Assembly (NCBI GenBank): GCA_030042765.1
Contig: JASHZA010000036.1
Coordinates: 1 to 12,517 of the forward strand
Origin: Candidatus Binataceae bacterium
Lineage (GTDB): Bacteria; Desulfobacterota; Binatia; Binatales; Binataceae
Reading direction: 5' to 3'
Length of the DNA stretch: 12,517 bases
Part shown: piece after piece, positions 6,485 through 12,517 of the stretch
How the letters are laid out: each line of letters begins with the position of its first letter
How positions within the stretch are numbered: the first letter of the stretch is position 1
Notes under the pieces: model-generated
What the model saw: the letters and a program-made list of their open reading frames with translations, nothing else
Database searches by the model: none
What the model was told of the DNA's origin: nothing
Made by a program: the position numbers and the translations under genes

Positions 6485-7351
6485 ATGGACTACCGCAAGA
6501 GATTCGCTGTCGAGCCCGGCACCAGAGTCCAGCTTGGCAAGATTGACGCCGCATTCAGAGACAAGCACGAATCACATGAGACGGCCATGCCGGAGATTCA
6601 GAAACCACTCGAGCGCATGGCCAAGCTACAATATCTGCTGTACGCCGACGGCAATCAGTCGCTGCTGGTTGTCTTGCAAGCGCTCGACGCTGGCGGCAAG
6701 GACGGGGTGGTGCGCCACGTGTTTAGCGCCATGAATCCGCAGGGAACGTCGGTCTTTGGATTCAAGCAACCAAGTAGGCTCGAAGCCACCCATGACTTCC
6801 TTTGGCGGGCTCACCTGCGCGCGCCGGGCAAAGGCGAAGTTGTCATTTTCAACCGGTCGCACTATGAGGACGTGCTGGTAGTGCGCGTTCACAAGTTAGT
6901 CCCGACGGCGGTGTGGTCTAAACGCTACGAGCTGATCAACGACTTCGAGAAGATGCTCGGCCAGAACGGCACGCGCATTCTCAAGTTCTATCTCCATATC
7001 ACTCGGCAGGAGCAGCTTGCGCGCTTCAAGCAGCGTCTCGATGACCCATTGCGGCACTGGAAGATCAGCGAGACCGACTACTTGGAGCGTGAACTGTGGC
7101 CGGACTATATCGAGGCGTTCGAGGACGCAGTGGAAAGGACGAGCACCAAGCACGCTCCGTGGTACGTGATCCCGTCCAACCACAAATGGTTTCGCAATCT
7201 GGCCATCTCCGAAATCGTCGCCGACACGCTCGAGGAAATGGACCTGAAGTTGCCGACGACGCGCGTGGACATCGCGGAAATTCGTCGCAAGTATCACCTC
7301 GCAGCGGAGCGGCAAGATCAAAAGCTGTCTAAAACCCCGGTAAAAAGGTAG
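6485..7351 (+). CDS. ppk2: Polyphosphate kinase 2, class III-like polyphosphate:nucleotide phosphotransferase
   Basis: 288 residues, standard for a one-domain PPK2. The cytoplasmic enzyme moves phosphate from polyphosphate to nucleotides; class III members, such as the Meiothermus ruber enzyme that this sequence resembles along its length, charge both AMP and ADP to give ATP. P-loop LQALDAGGKDGVVRHV (about 64-79) with D68 and K72; Walker B VVIFNRSHYEDVLVVRV (119-135) with the NRSHYEDV signature; lid region ITRQEQLARFKQRLDDP (about 172-188) with basic residues for polyphosphate; and the C-terminal motif APWYVIPSNHKWFRNL. No key residue is missing. The start is supported by AGGAG (6469-6473), 11 bases before ATG 6485. 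It converges on the MscS-type gene, with 89 bp between the two stops. Class and substrate are inferred from similarity remembered, not from alignment. The last ten residues are a basic tail. Confidence 0.95.
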   Translation: MDYRKRFAVEPGTRVQLGKIDAAFRDKHESHETAMPEIQKPLERMAKLQYLLYADGNQSLLVVLQALDAGGKDGVVRHVFSAMNPQGTSVFGFKQPSRLEATHDFLWRAHLRAPGKGEVVIFNRSHYEDVLVVRVHKLVPTAVWSKRYELINDFEKMLGQNGTRILKFYLHITRQEQLARFKQRLDDPLRHWKISETDYLERELWPDYIEAFEDAVERTSTKHAPWYVIPSNHKWFRNLAISEIVADTLEEMDLKLPTTRVDIAEIRRKYHLAAERQDQKLSKTPVKR

Positions 7352-7354
7352 GCA

Positions 7355-7406
7355 CGCGTCCGTGTAGCGTCAGAACCCAGTTTTGGTTGTCGGCGTTCCG
7401 GACGCG
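7355..7406. terminator. Stem-loop between convergent genes, possible bidirectional terminator
   Basis: CGCGTCCG (7355-7362) pairs exactly with CGGACGCG (7399-7406), and AACC/GGTT inside the loop can pair as well. The position between two converging stops fits a shared terminator. Neither strand has a T-run after the stem and the 36-base loop is long, so intrinsic termination would be weak; it may instead only block 3' decay. Confidence 0.35.
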
Positions 7407-7440
7407 CCCGGACATCTGCGTAGCAAGCAGCCGAGCGCGA

Positions 7441-8919
7441 TCAAAAGTCGAAGATTTTGCGCATCGTCTCCAGGATTCTGCTCTGCCGCTCCCTGGCCGC
7501 CGCGGACGAGCTCGTCGCCGCAGAAACCAGCGCCAGCGTCTCCTCTTCGCGTGCCGCCGCAATTTCCGCGATTCGCACCGCGGTCTCAGGGTGTGCCCTG
7601 AACAGATGGCTGAACCCACGCCGGTTAATCTCGAGGACCTCGACGTCCGTATTCGCGCGAACCGTGGTGGTGCGAGCCTCACCCTTGAGCAGTGCGATCT
7701 CCCCGAAAAAGCTCTTCTCCGAAAGGTGGTCGATATGGTTGACGACGATCGGCTCCTTTCGGTCCGCACCCTCCTCGATAATGTCGACTGTTCCGCGGCG
7801 CAGAATAAAGAAGCTATTACCCGTCTCACCCTGACGGATTAGCACCTCACCGCGCCCAAACTGGCTCACCTTGATAGACGGAAGTACGATGCGCAGATCC
7901 TCGTCCGACAGTCCCTTAAACAGATCGACTACGCGAAGATCTTCCATCAATCGAACTTGCGACTCACTGAAGGCGGCGCCGTCACTTCCTTCCGCCTGCG
8001 ACAGACCCTTGCGCGACGGAAGACCCAACGAGTGCCGCCGGAATGCGTACCACAGGCTACGAATTATTCGCGCCTGCACGCCGTCCTGCAGAGCATAGTC
8101 GGCCAGCCAGTACCTGATCCGGTAGCGTAACGACGAGCCGGAGTACTCCCAGGGACTCACCTCTGGCGGCGGTTGCTTCAGGATCTCAGGAATGCCGTCG
8201 AGCATTCGTTGAACAATGGCCTCGATCTCGCCGGGTGGTTCCCGGGAATCAAGCTCGACAAAAATCTCGCCGGCGACGCGGCCGCTCGCCGAGTAATTGG
8301 TCAGGACGTCTTTCGCGAGTACCCCGCTTGGAATCGTCACGCTCTCGCGCGCGCGTGTCAGTATTCGTGTCGCGCGCCATCCGGTTCCTTGGACCTGCCC
8401 TACCTGCGAACCCAATCGGACCCAGTCGCCGGGCCTGAACGGCCTTTGCGACTGAATCAACAACCCGCTGAACAGGTCGCGTTGCTGAAGCGCCGCCCGG
8501 GCCAGGGTAAACAGTGCCGGAACCGCAACCAGCCGGCGAAGATCGAAGGTCAGGATAGTCCGCGTGACAATCAGCAGAATTGCGGCGTACAGCAGCGTCA
8601 AAGTCAACTCGGTCGCGATCGTCGACACGTGAACCCGCCGCCGCCGAATCAGAAACTCGACGCTTTCGACGCCAAGGCGAACAACCCCGAACCAGAGCAG
8701 CACTATCGCCGCAGCGCGGACGTACCGCGCCCATTCCGGAGAACTCGGCCCATGCGGCACCATCAAGTCGAGCGTCAGACCGAAGGCCAACATGATAAAG
8801 CCGGCGGGGGTAAACATACGCGTGCGCCGCCGGAAAGCGATGGCAGAGAGTGCGGCCGCCAGTGCCAGCATCCCCTCGATCGCAGGTTCCGCAATCTCGC
8901 GCAGCGTCTCAGCGGTCAT
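7441..8919 (-). CDS. MscS-family channel fused to a cyclic-nucleotide-binding domain
   Basis: 492 residues. The first two-thirds is an MscS-type channel: TM helices at about 13-29, 38-54, 66-83 and 104-121, then a pore-lining segment (about 127-155) leading into QRDLFSGLLIQSQRPFRPGDWVRLG (145-169, split here by its conserved PFRPGDW core), the boundary between pore and the beta domain. A cytosolic vestibule domain follows to about 300. After a short linker rich in Ser/Gly comes a CRP-like nucleotide-binding domain (about 330-450): DLFKGLSDEDL, IRQGETGNSFFILRRG, and the phosphate cassette FFGEIALLKGEARTTT (404-419), with E407 for the ribose and R416 for the phosphate, both present. This order matches the bacterial cyclic-nucleotide-gated branch (bCNG) of the MscS superfamily, where the ligand rather than membrane tension alone is thought to control opening. 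A C-terminal Ala/Glu/Arg-rich helix ends in MRKIFDF. ATG 8919 has only a weak GAG upstream. Divergent from the ferritin-VIT gene. Confidence 0.93.
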   Translation of the reverse strand: MTAETLREIAEPAIEGMLALAAALSAIAFRRRTRMFTPAGFIMLAFGLTLDLMVPHGPSSPEWARYVRAAAIVLLWFGVVRLGVESVEFLIRRRRVHVSTIATELTLTLLYAAILLIVTRTILTFDLRRLVAVPALFTLARAALQQRDLFSGLLIQSQRPFRPGDWVRLGSQVGQVQGTGWRATRILTRARESVTIPSGVLAKDVLTNYSASGRVAGEIFVELDSREPPGEIEAIVQRMLDGIPEILKQPPPEVSPWEYSGSSLRYRIRYWLADYALQDGVQARIIRSLWYAFRRHSLGLPSRKGLSQAEGSDGAAFSESQVRLMEDLRVVDLFKGLSDEDLRIVLPSIKVSQFGRGEVLIRQGETGNSFFILRRGTVDIIEEGADRKEPIVVNHIDHLSEKSFFGEIALLKGEARTTTVRANTDVEVLEINRRGFSHLFRAHPETAVRIAEIAAAREEETLALVSAATSSSAAARERQSRILETMRKIFDF

Positions 8920-9244
8920 TTGTTTTCTCGTGCGTTCAACACGCCTAGGTTGAGTCGTACTTCTGCCCAGGAGCCGATTAATGCTGGCAGTTTTTGCCTT
9001 GCTCGTGCCTGCTATCCGGCTTGTAACATCCTTGAAACCTTTACACCTTCGTTCATCGAAGAGTGAAGATCATACAGGATTTCCGAGACTTTCGGCCGCA
9101 GGCGCGCGGTGGGCCGCGCAGCCCGCATGAATCCTAGACGCGCTCGACTCCCGATAGGCCCTGCCCTAAAGTCTGCGGGCAACCACCAGTTTAAATTCGA
9201 CACCTCTGCGAGCATTTCAGCCCGCTCACCGAGGCGCAGGCGCT
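8920..9244. other. Divergent intergenic region between channel and iron-transporter genes
   Basis: About 325 bp. It contains no convincing ORF, and I found no clear -35/-10 pair for either gene. TTGAAA (9032-9037) and TTTACA (9040-9045) are decent -35-like hexamers on the plus strand without a good -10 at 16-18 bp. A small hairpin CTTCG-TTCAT-CGAAG lies at 9047-9061. I looked for a Fur- or Irr-type operator because the plus-strand gene handles iron, and saw no clear match by eye. Confidence 0.5.
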
Positions 9245-10306
9245 ATGCGAACTGAGTCAAGAGACCACAAAGACACGATCAGGCAGTATCTGCGTAACAT
9301 TCATCGGGAGGTCGACAGCGCTGCGCTATATCGAGCCTTGTCGGTTGAAGAGCGCAGACCCGAAATCGCGCAGGTCTACAAGCGCCTTGCTGCGATCGAG
9401 CAAGCCCACAAGGAATTCTGGAAAGAACGGCTTTCGGAGCTTGGACATCCGGTGCCTGACTTTAAGCTGGGGTGGCGGACCAGAACCTTGATCTGGCTTG
9501 CCCGCCGCTACGGATCGGATTTTGTGCTTCCGGTCGTGAGCACACGCGAGCACGGTGATGTCCAATATTATGAGGCCCAAACCGCCGCCGACGCCGACGG
9601 ATTCAACCAAGCCGAGAAGTCCCACGCTCGTATCATCCGAGCGGTCGCGGCTTCCATGCCGAATATGTCAATCGGTCCGCTGGCAAACGCACTACGCGCG
9701 TCGGTGCTCGGTGCCAACGACGGGCTCGCATCAAACCTGAGCCTGGTTATGGGAGTAGCCGGGGCACATCTGGCATCCCGCGCAATCCTGGTTACGGGGC
9801 TATCGGGTCTGGTCGCAGGAGCCTGCGCGATGGCGATGGGCGAGTGGTTGTCGGTCAGCACGTCTCGGGAGAGCCACGAGACGGGGGTTGATGTTGAAGC
9901 CCGGGAACCAGGCGAAATTTCGGAGGAGGAGAGACAGCAGCTGGCCACTATCTATGCCGCCCAAGGCTTAGGGGCGGATGAGGCTCGATCATTGGCCGAC
10001 CGCTTGACGACCAGGAGAGAAGACTCCGGCGGCTATGCGTGGAATGCCGCCGTGTCGTCTTTTGTGCTGTTTGCGACCGGCGCGCTGTTTCCAGTGGCGC
10101 CCTTCTTTTTCCTGTCAGGTTCCAATGCGCTGCTCGCGAGCGTCGCTGTTAGCTCCGCGGTGCTTTTCATGATCGGCGCGGGAGCGACTCTTTTTACCGG
10201 GCGCGGCTTGCTTCTCTCCGGAATTCGACAGCTGCTCGTTGGGCTAGCCGCCGCGAGCGTGACCTATACGCTGGGTCACATCATAGGTACGACAATGTCG
10301 GGTTAA
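9245..10306 (+). CDS. mbfA: Membrane-bound ferritin: ferritin-like domain fused to VIT1/CCC1 iron transporter
   Basis: 353 residues with two domains. Residues 1-135 form a ferritin-like four-helix di-iron domain: E22 in IHREVDSAALYRAL, E52-x-x-H55 in AIEQAHKEFW, an acidic residue in the third helix (E102 or E110) and E124-x-x-H127 in QAEKSHARII, the paired ExxH motifs of rubrerythrin/Erv proteins. Residues about 145-350 form a VIT1/CCC1 transporter with five TM helices; the first carries the family motif VLGANDGLASNLSLV, and the loop after TM2 (MAMGEWLSVSTSRE and a Glu-rich stretch) matches the metal-binding domain region. This is the architecture of MbfA of Agrobacterium and Bradyrhizobium, which exports iron and protects against iron and peroxide stress in acid. 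Export here is inferred from that family. Start: ATG 9245 with AGG about seven bases upstream. It stands alone, with a hairpin-rich region after the stop. Confidence 0.94.
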   Translation: MRTESRDHKDTIRQYLRNIHREVDSAALYRALSVEERRPEIAQVYKRLAAIEQAHKEFWKERLSELGHPVPDFKLGWRTRTLIWLARRYGSDFVLPVVSTREHGDVQYYEAQTAADADGFNQAEKSHARIIRAVAASMPNMSIGPLANALRASVLGANDGLASNLSLVMGVAGAHLASRAILVTGLSGLVAGACAMAMGEWLSVSTSRESHETGVDVEAREPGEISEEERQQLATIYAAQGLGADEARSLADRLTTRREDSGGYAWNAAVSSFVLFATGALFPVAPFFFLSGSNALLASVAVSSAVLFMIGAGATLFTGRGLLLSGIRQLLVGLAAASVTYTLGHIIGTTMSG

Positions 10307-10324
10307 GCTTCATCTCAAAGGGCG

Positions 10325-10482
10325 CGCTTGCCGTGCCTTTCCAAAAAATCCGAGGCTCTGAAATTATCAAACTGCGTTTGAAGTTGGCAAGCGGTTCGGG
10401 GGAGGCTTGGGGTGCGCTTTCCGAAAAGCCGCTGAATGCTGGGCTTTTGGAAGAAAAATAGCCCACCCAGCTTCGGTTTTTT
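10325..10482 (+). ncRNA. Candidate structured RNA downstream of the ferritin-VIT gene
   Basis: Several complementary arms lie in nested order. An outer stem CGCTTGCC (10325-10332) pairs with GGCAAGCG (10386-10393) and encloses a tight hairpin TCAAAC-TGC-GTTTGA (10367-10381). Next is a long stem with one bulged G: TTCCgAAAAGCC (10419-10430) with GGCTTTTGGAA (10442-10452), an 11-base loop between. The loop and 3' arm also contain GCTGGG (10438-10443), complementary to CCCAGC (10466-10471), so a pseudoknot or an alternative fold is possible. Six T residues follow at 10477-10482. The segment could be a 3' UTR element of the iron transporter or a separate small RNA. I do not recognise a known family and no promoter is evident. 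Pairings are read by eye without energy calculation. Confidence 0.35.
10438..10482 (+). terminator. Possible rho-independent terminator after the ferritin-VIT gene
   Basis: GCTGGG (10438-10443) can pair with CCCAGC (10466-10471), followed within five bases by six T residues (10477-10482). A competing inner stem TGGGCT (10440-10445) with AGCCCA (10460-10465) overlaps it. The stem lies about 130 bp after the stop and has a long loop, so this is a moderate call. It is the only stem-plus-T-run on the plus strand between the transporter and the kinase. Confidence 0.4.
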
Positions 10483-10587
10483 GAAAGACGAAATGTGTGC
10501 TTTTCGCGCAACCGTGGAGAATCTCAGACCGACCCAAGGTTTGAAACTGCTTGCCGTTACTGTGCTACATAGCTAGGCTACAGATGT

Positions 10588-10593
10588 TATAAC
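10588..10593 (+). promoter_or_regulatory. Candidate -10 element (TATAAC) before the kinase unit
   Basis: TATAAC matches five of six bases of the -10 consensus. The -35 position holds GCTACA at 18 bp (three of six), so support is thin. It would start transcription near 10600, ahead of the small ORF and the kinase, and just before a short stem TTCAT-ACG-ATGAA. Confidence 0.22.
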
Positions 10594-10603
10594 TGTTCAT
10601 ACG

Positions 10604-10768
10604 ATGAATGTGAGCAGTCAGATGATACTTGAAAAGCGTAACGAGCCTGTCGATCCAATAGCGGCAATCTCTGTCTTCTATCCGTCATGCAGGGTGGAGA
10701 AGTGCCGGAAGCTGAGAATTTTCACGAAAGCTTTTCGAGCGGCCTTCCGGCTCGAGTCGGAAAGATGA
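10604..10768 (+). CDS. Possible 54-codon upstream ORF before the kinase
   Basis: ATG 10604 opens a 54-residue frame (begins MNVSSQMILEKRNEP, ends AFRLESER) that stops at TGA 10766-10768, four bases before the kinase ATG. Its last codons contain the kinase ribosome site GGAAAG. The C-terminal half is basic (KCRKLR, FTKAFRAAFR) with two Cys. There is no ribosome site before its ATG and no recognisable domain. The tight junction with the kinase suggests coupling, but an open frame of this length can occur by chance in this DNA. Confidence 0.2.
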   Translation: MNVSSQMILEKRNEPVDPIAAISVFYPSCRVEKCRKLRIFTKAFRAAFRLESER

Positions 10769-10772
10769 TCTG

Positions 10773-12517
10773 ATGAGTAGGCGAGAGCAAACGCCGGATA
10801 TCGGTTCGCGTGCTGCAGTTATTCTCGCTGACGACGAGCGCCGAATCTTCGAACGCGTCGATCAGCTGTTTGCGATCCTGATTCTACTTCAGTGGCTCGG
10901 TGCGATAGCGGCGGCCTTATGGATTTCCGCTACCAAGGCAGGGACTGACAACTATTTGGTGACCGCAGTTTTCGAGGGTGCCGCGATCATACTGCTGCCT
11001 TTGGTGATGATCTACGTGGCACCCGGCAAGACTATTACCCGTCACGTAGTCGCTGCGGAACAGATGCTGATGTCGGCCCTGCTGATCTATCTGACGGGAG
11101 GCCGGGTAGAGACCCGGTTCCATGTCTTTGGTGCTCTTGCTTTTTTGTCATGCTATCGGGATTGGCGGGTGCTGGCGACGGCTTCGATAGTGACCGCCGC
11201 GGACCACTTCCTGGGGGGCATTTTCTGGCCCCAAGCGGTCTATGGACTCGCCGCAGTTGAACCGTGGCGATGGCTGGAGCACACCGGCTGGGTCTTGTTC
11301 ACCGATTTTTTCCTGGTGGTTTCGATCGTACAAAGCCGGCAGCAGATGTCGCAGATTGCGGAACGGCAGGCCAAGCTCGAGAACGTCAACGAAAAGATTG
11401 AGCATGAGGTCGTGGAACGCACGGCTCAGGTGCGGGCGGGAGAGGAGATTTTCCGTTCGCTGAGCGCAGCCTCTCCGGTCGGGATTTTCCTGGACTCGTG
11501 TGGCGCCTGCGTCTACGCGAACGCGCGGCTGTGCGAGATTTATGACGCTGCCTCGGAGGATCTCATCGGCAAGGGATGGATTCACAATATTCATCCGGAG
11601 GACCGCGCGCGGATTGAGAAAGAGGGCCTGGCTGCGCTCCGTGAAGAGCGCGACATTGGACTCGAATATCGGATCGTCACACCCGCGGGCGCAATCCGAT
11701 GGGTCTCGACTCGAGCCGCACGGCTCCCGGCACTCGAAGGGCAACAATCGGTCTTCGTTGGCACAGTCGACGACATCACCGACCGCAAGCGTTTGGAGGA
11801 AGAACTGGCGCAGGGCCGCGATGAGGCCCTGGAGATGGCGCGACTTAAGTCCGAGTTCCTCTCGAACATGAGCCACGAGATTCGCACTCCGCTCAACGGC
11901 ATTATCGGCATGACGGGATTGCTACTCGACGGCAATCTGAATAACGAACAGCACGAGTTTGCCGAGACCGTACGCACCTCAGGAGACGCGCTGCTGACAA
12001 TCGTCAATGATATTCTAGATTTTTCCAAGATAGCTGCCGGTAAACTCGTTTTCGAGGAAATCGATTTTGATCTTCTCGCGATTGCGGAATCGACCGTCCA
12101 GTTGCTGGCAGAACAGGCTCGCAAAAAGAAGATAGAACTTGCCCTTAGCGTCGACCCTGCGGTTCCGTTGGCGCTGCGCGGCGACCCCGGCCGTCTGCGC
12201 CAGGTGCTGACCAATTTGGTCGGCAACGCGATCAAGTTCACGCCCCAGGGTGAGGTCGTACTGAGTATCAGCGCCGAATCAGTCAGTACGGACGAGGCTC
12301 AATTGCGCTTCGAGGTGCGCGACACAGGTATCGGGATTGGTCCGGAAGCCCAGCGCCGCCTGTTTCAGCCCTTCTCACAGGCAGACAGCTCGACGAGCCG
12401 CAAGTATGGCGGCACTGGCCTGGGTCTGGCGATCTCGATGCAACTGGTCGAAGCGATGCGCAGCAAGATTGGCGTGGAGAGCGAGGTTGGCAAGGGCACC
12501 ACCTTCCATTTCACTAT
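10773..12517 (+). CDS. Membrane-anchored PAS sensor histidine kinase (C-terminus cut by window edge)
   Basis: 581 codons, open to the window end. Order: a multi-span membrane input domain (residues 1-200, first TM about 33-51, second about 62-82) carrying the block [17 protein letters not shown] followed by YRDWRVL, a His/Arg-rich membrane input pattern I have seen in kinases of soil bacteria; a coiled-coil linker (about 183-220); a PAS domain (about 222-345) ending in the PAC-like [14 protein letters not shown]; a HisKA dimerisation domain with phospho-acceptor H368 in [12 protein letters not shown]; and a HATPase domain with N-box N485 (LVGNAIKF), G1 DTGIGIG from D517, F-box FSQADSST and G2 GGTGLGLAI from 546. 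All catalytic boxes are intact. Missing are the end of the ATPase domain and any receiver or Hpt domain; the strong HEIRTPLNG type often belongs to hybrid kinases. Start: ATG 10773 with GGAAAG eight bases upstream; an in-frame stop at 10713 excludes a longer form. The signal sensed is unknown. Confidence 0.93.
   Translation, partial: MSRREQTPDIGSRAAVILADDERRIFERVDQLFAILILLQWLGAIAAALWISATKAGTDNYLVTAVFEGAAIILLPLVMIYVAPGKTITRHVVAAEQMLMSALLIYLTGGRVETRFHVFGALAFLSCYRDWRVLATASIVTAADHFLGGIFWPQAVYGLAAVEPWRWLEHTGWVLFTDFFLVVSIVQSRQQMSQIAERQAKLENVNEKIEHEVVERTAQVRAGEEIFRSLSAASPVGIFLDSCGACVYANARLCEIYDAASEDLIGKGWIHNIHPEDRARIEKEGLAALREERDIGLEYRIVTPAGAIRWVSTRAARLPALEGQQSVFVGTVDDITDRKRLEEELAQGRDEALEMARLKSEFLSNMSHEIRTPLNGIIGMTGLLLDGNLNNEQHEFAETVRTSGDALLTIVNDILDFSKIAAGKLVFEEIDFDLLAIAESTVQLLAEQARKKKIELALSVDPAVPLALRGDPGRLRQVLTNLVGNAIKFTPQGEVVLSISAESVSTDEAQLRFEVRDTGIGIGPEAQRRLFQPFSQADSSTSRKYGGTGLGLAISMQLVEAMRSKIGVESEVGKGTTFHFT

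Noticed and set aside
9047..9061. CTTCG-TTCAT-CGAAG as an iron-regulator operator
   Set aside because: Only five paired bases and no resemblance to Fur or Irr consensus; likely chance.
8173..9066. Long plus-strand frame of 297 codons opposite the MscS-type gene
   Set aside because: Its translation is low-complexity, rich in Arg, Gln and Pro, and is the antisense of a clearly recognised channel; a shadow of GC-rich coding.
11148..12241. Long minus-strand frames opposite the histidine kinase
   Set aside because: They are antisense to intact kinase boxes and show no domain of their own.

Overview
The window is GC-rich bacterial chromosomal DNA, roughly 55-60% GC by eye. It looks like a Gram-negative soil or sediment bacterium: it has a tripartite-efflux adaptor with a MacB-type ABC transporter, an MscS-family channel and a membrane-bound ferritin. 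The membrane protein at 4416 and the membrane input domain of the kinase resemble proteins I associate with Acidobacteria and other deep-branching soil lineages. That placement is a weak inference. I see no insertion sequence, phage gene, CRISPR array, rRNA or tRNA.

Layout. 1-3147 (minus): a macA-macB efflux operon; macB runs off the left edge and lacks its last TM pair. 3148-3594: non-coding, with an 11-bp inverted repeat enclosing three small hairpins. 3595-4002 (minus): a small single-span protein rich in His, Pro and Gly. 4416-6108 (plus): a six-span membrane protein, then a stand-alone 5'-3' exonuclease; a 10-codon mini-ORF with its own Shine-Dalgarno sits between them and overlaps the exonuclease start as ATGA. 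6130-6480 (minus): a doubtful decayed PIN-domain remnant. 6485-7351 (plus): a class III-like polyphosphate kinase 2. 7441-8919 (minus): an MscS channel fused to a cyclic-nucleotide-binding domain, convergent with ppk2. 9245-10306 (plus): a ferritin-like plus VIT1/CCC1 iron transporter, divergent from the channel. 10307-10772: non-coding, with a nested set of hairpins ending in a T-run, then a possible 54-codon upstream ORF. 10773-12517 (plus): a membrane-anchored PAS histidine kinase, cut by the right edge.

The genes do not form one pathway. Several fit envelope and stress homeostasis: efflux, osmotic release gated by a nucleotide, polyphosphate-driven nucleotide recharging, iron storage or export, and two-component sensing. 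I did not find a clearly new multi-gene system. The best leads are the ligand-gated channel, the structured non-coding segment at 10325-10482, the hairpin-rich segment at 3213-3318, the mini-ORF coupling at 5193-5236 and the likely leaderless start of macA.
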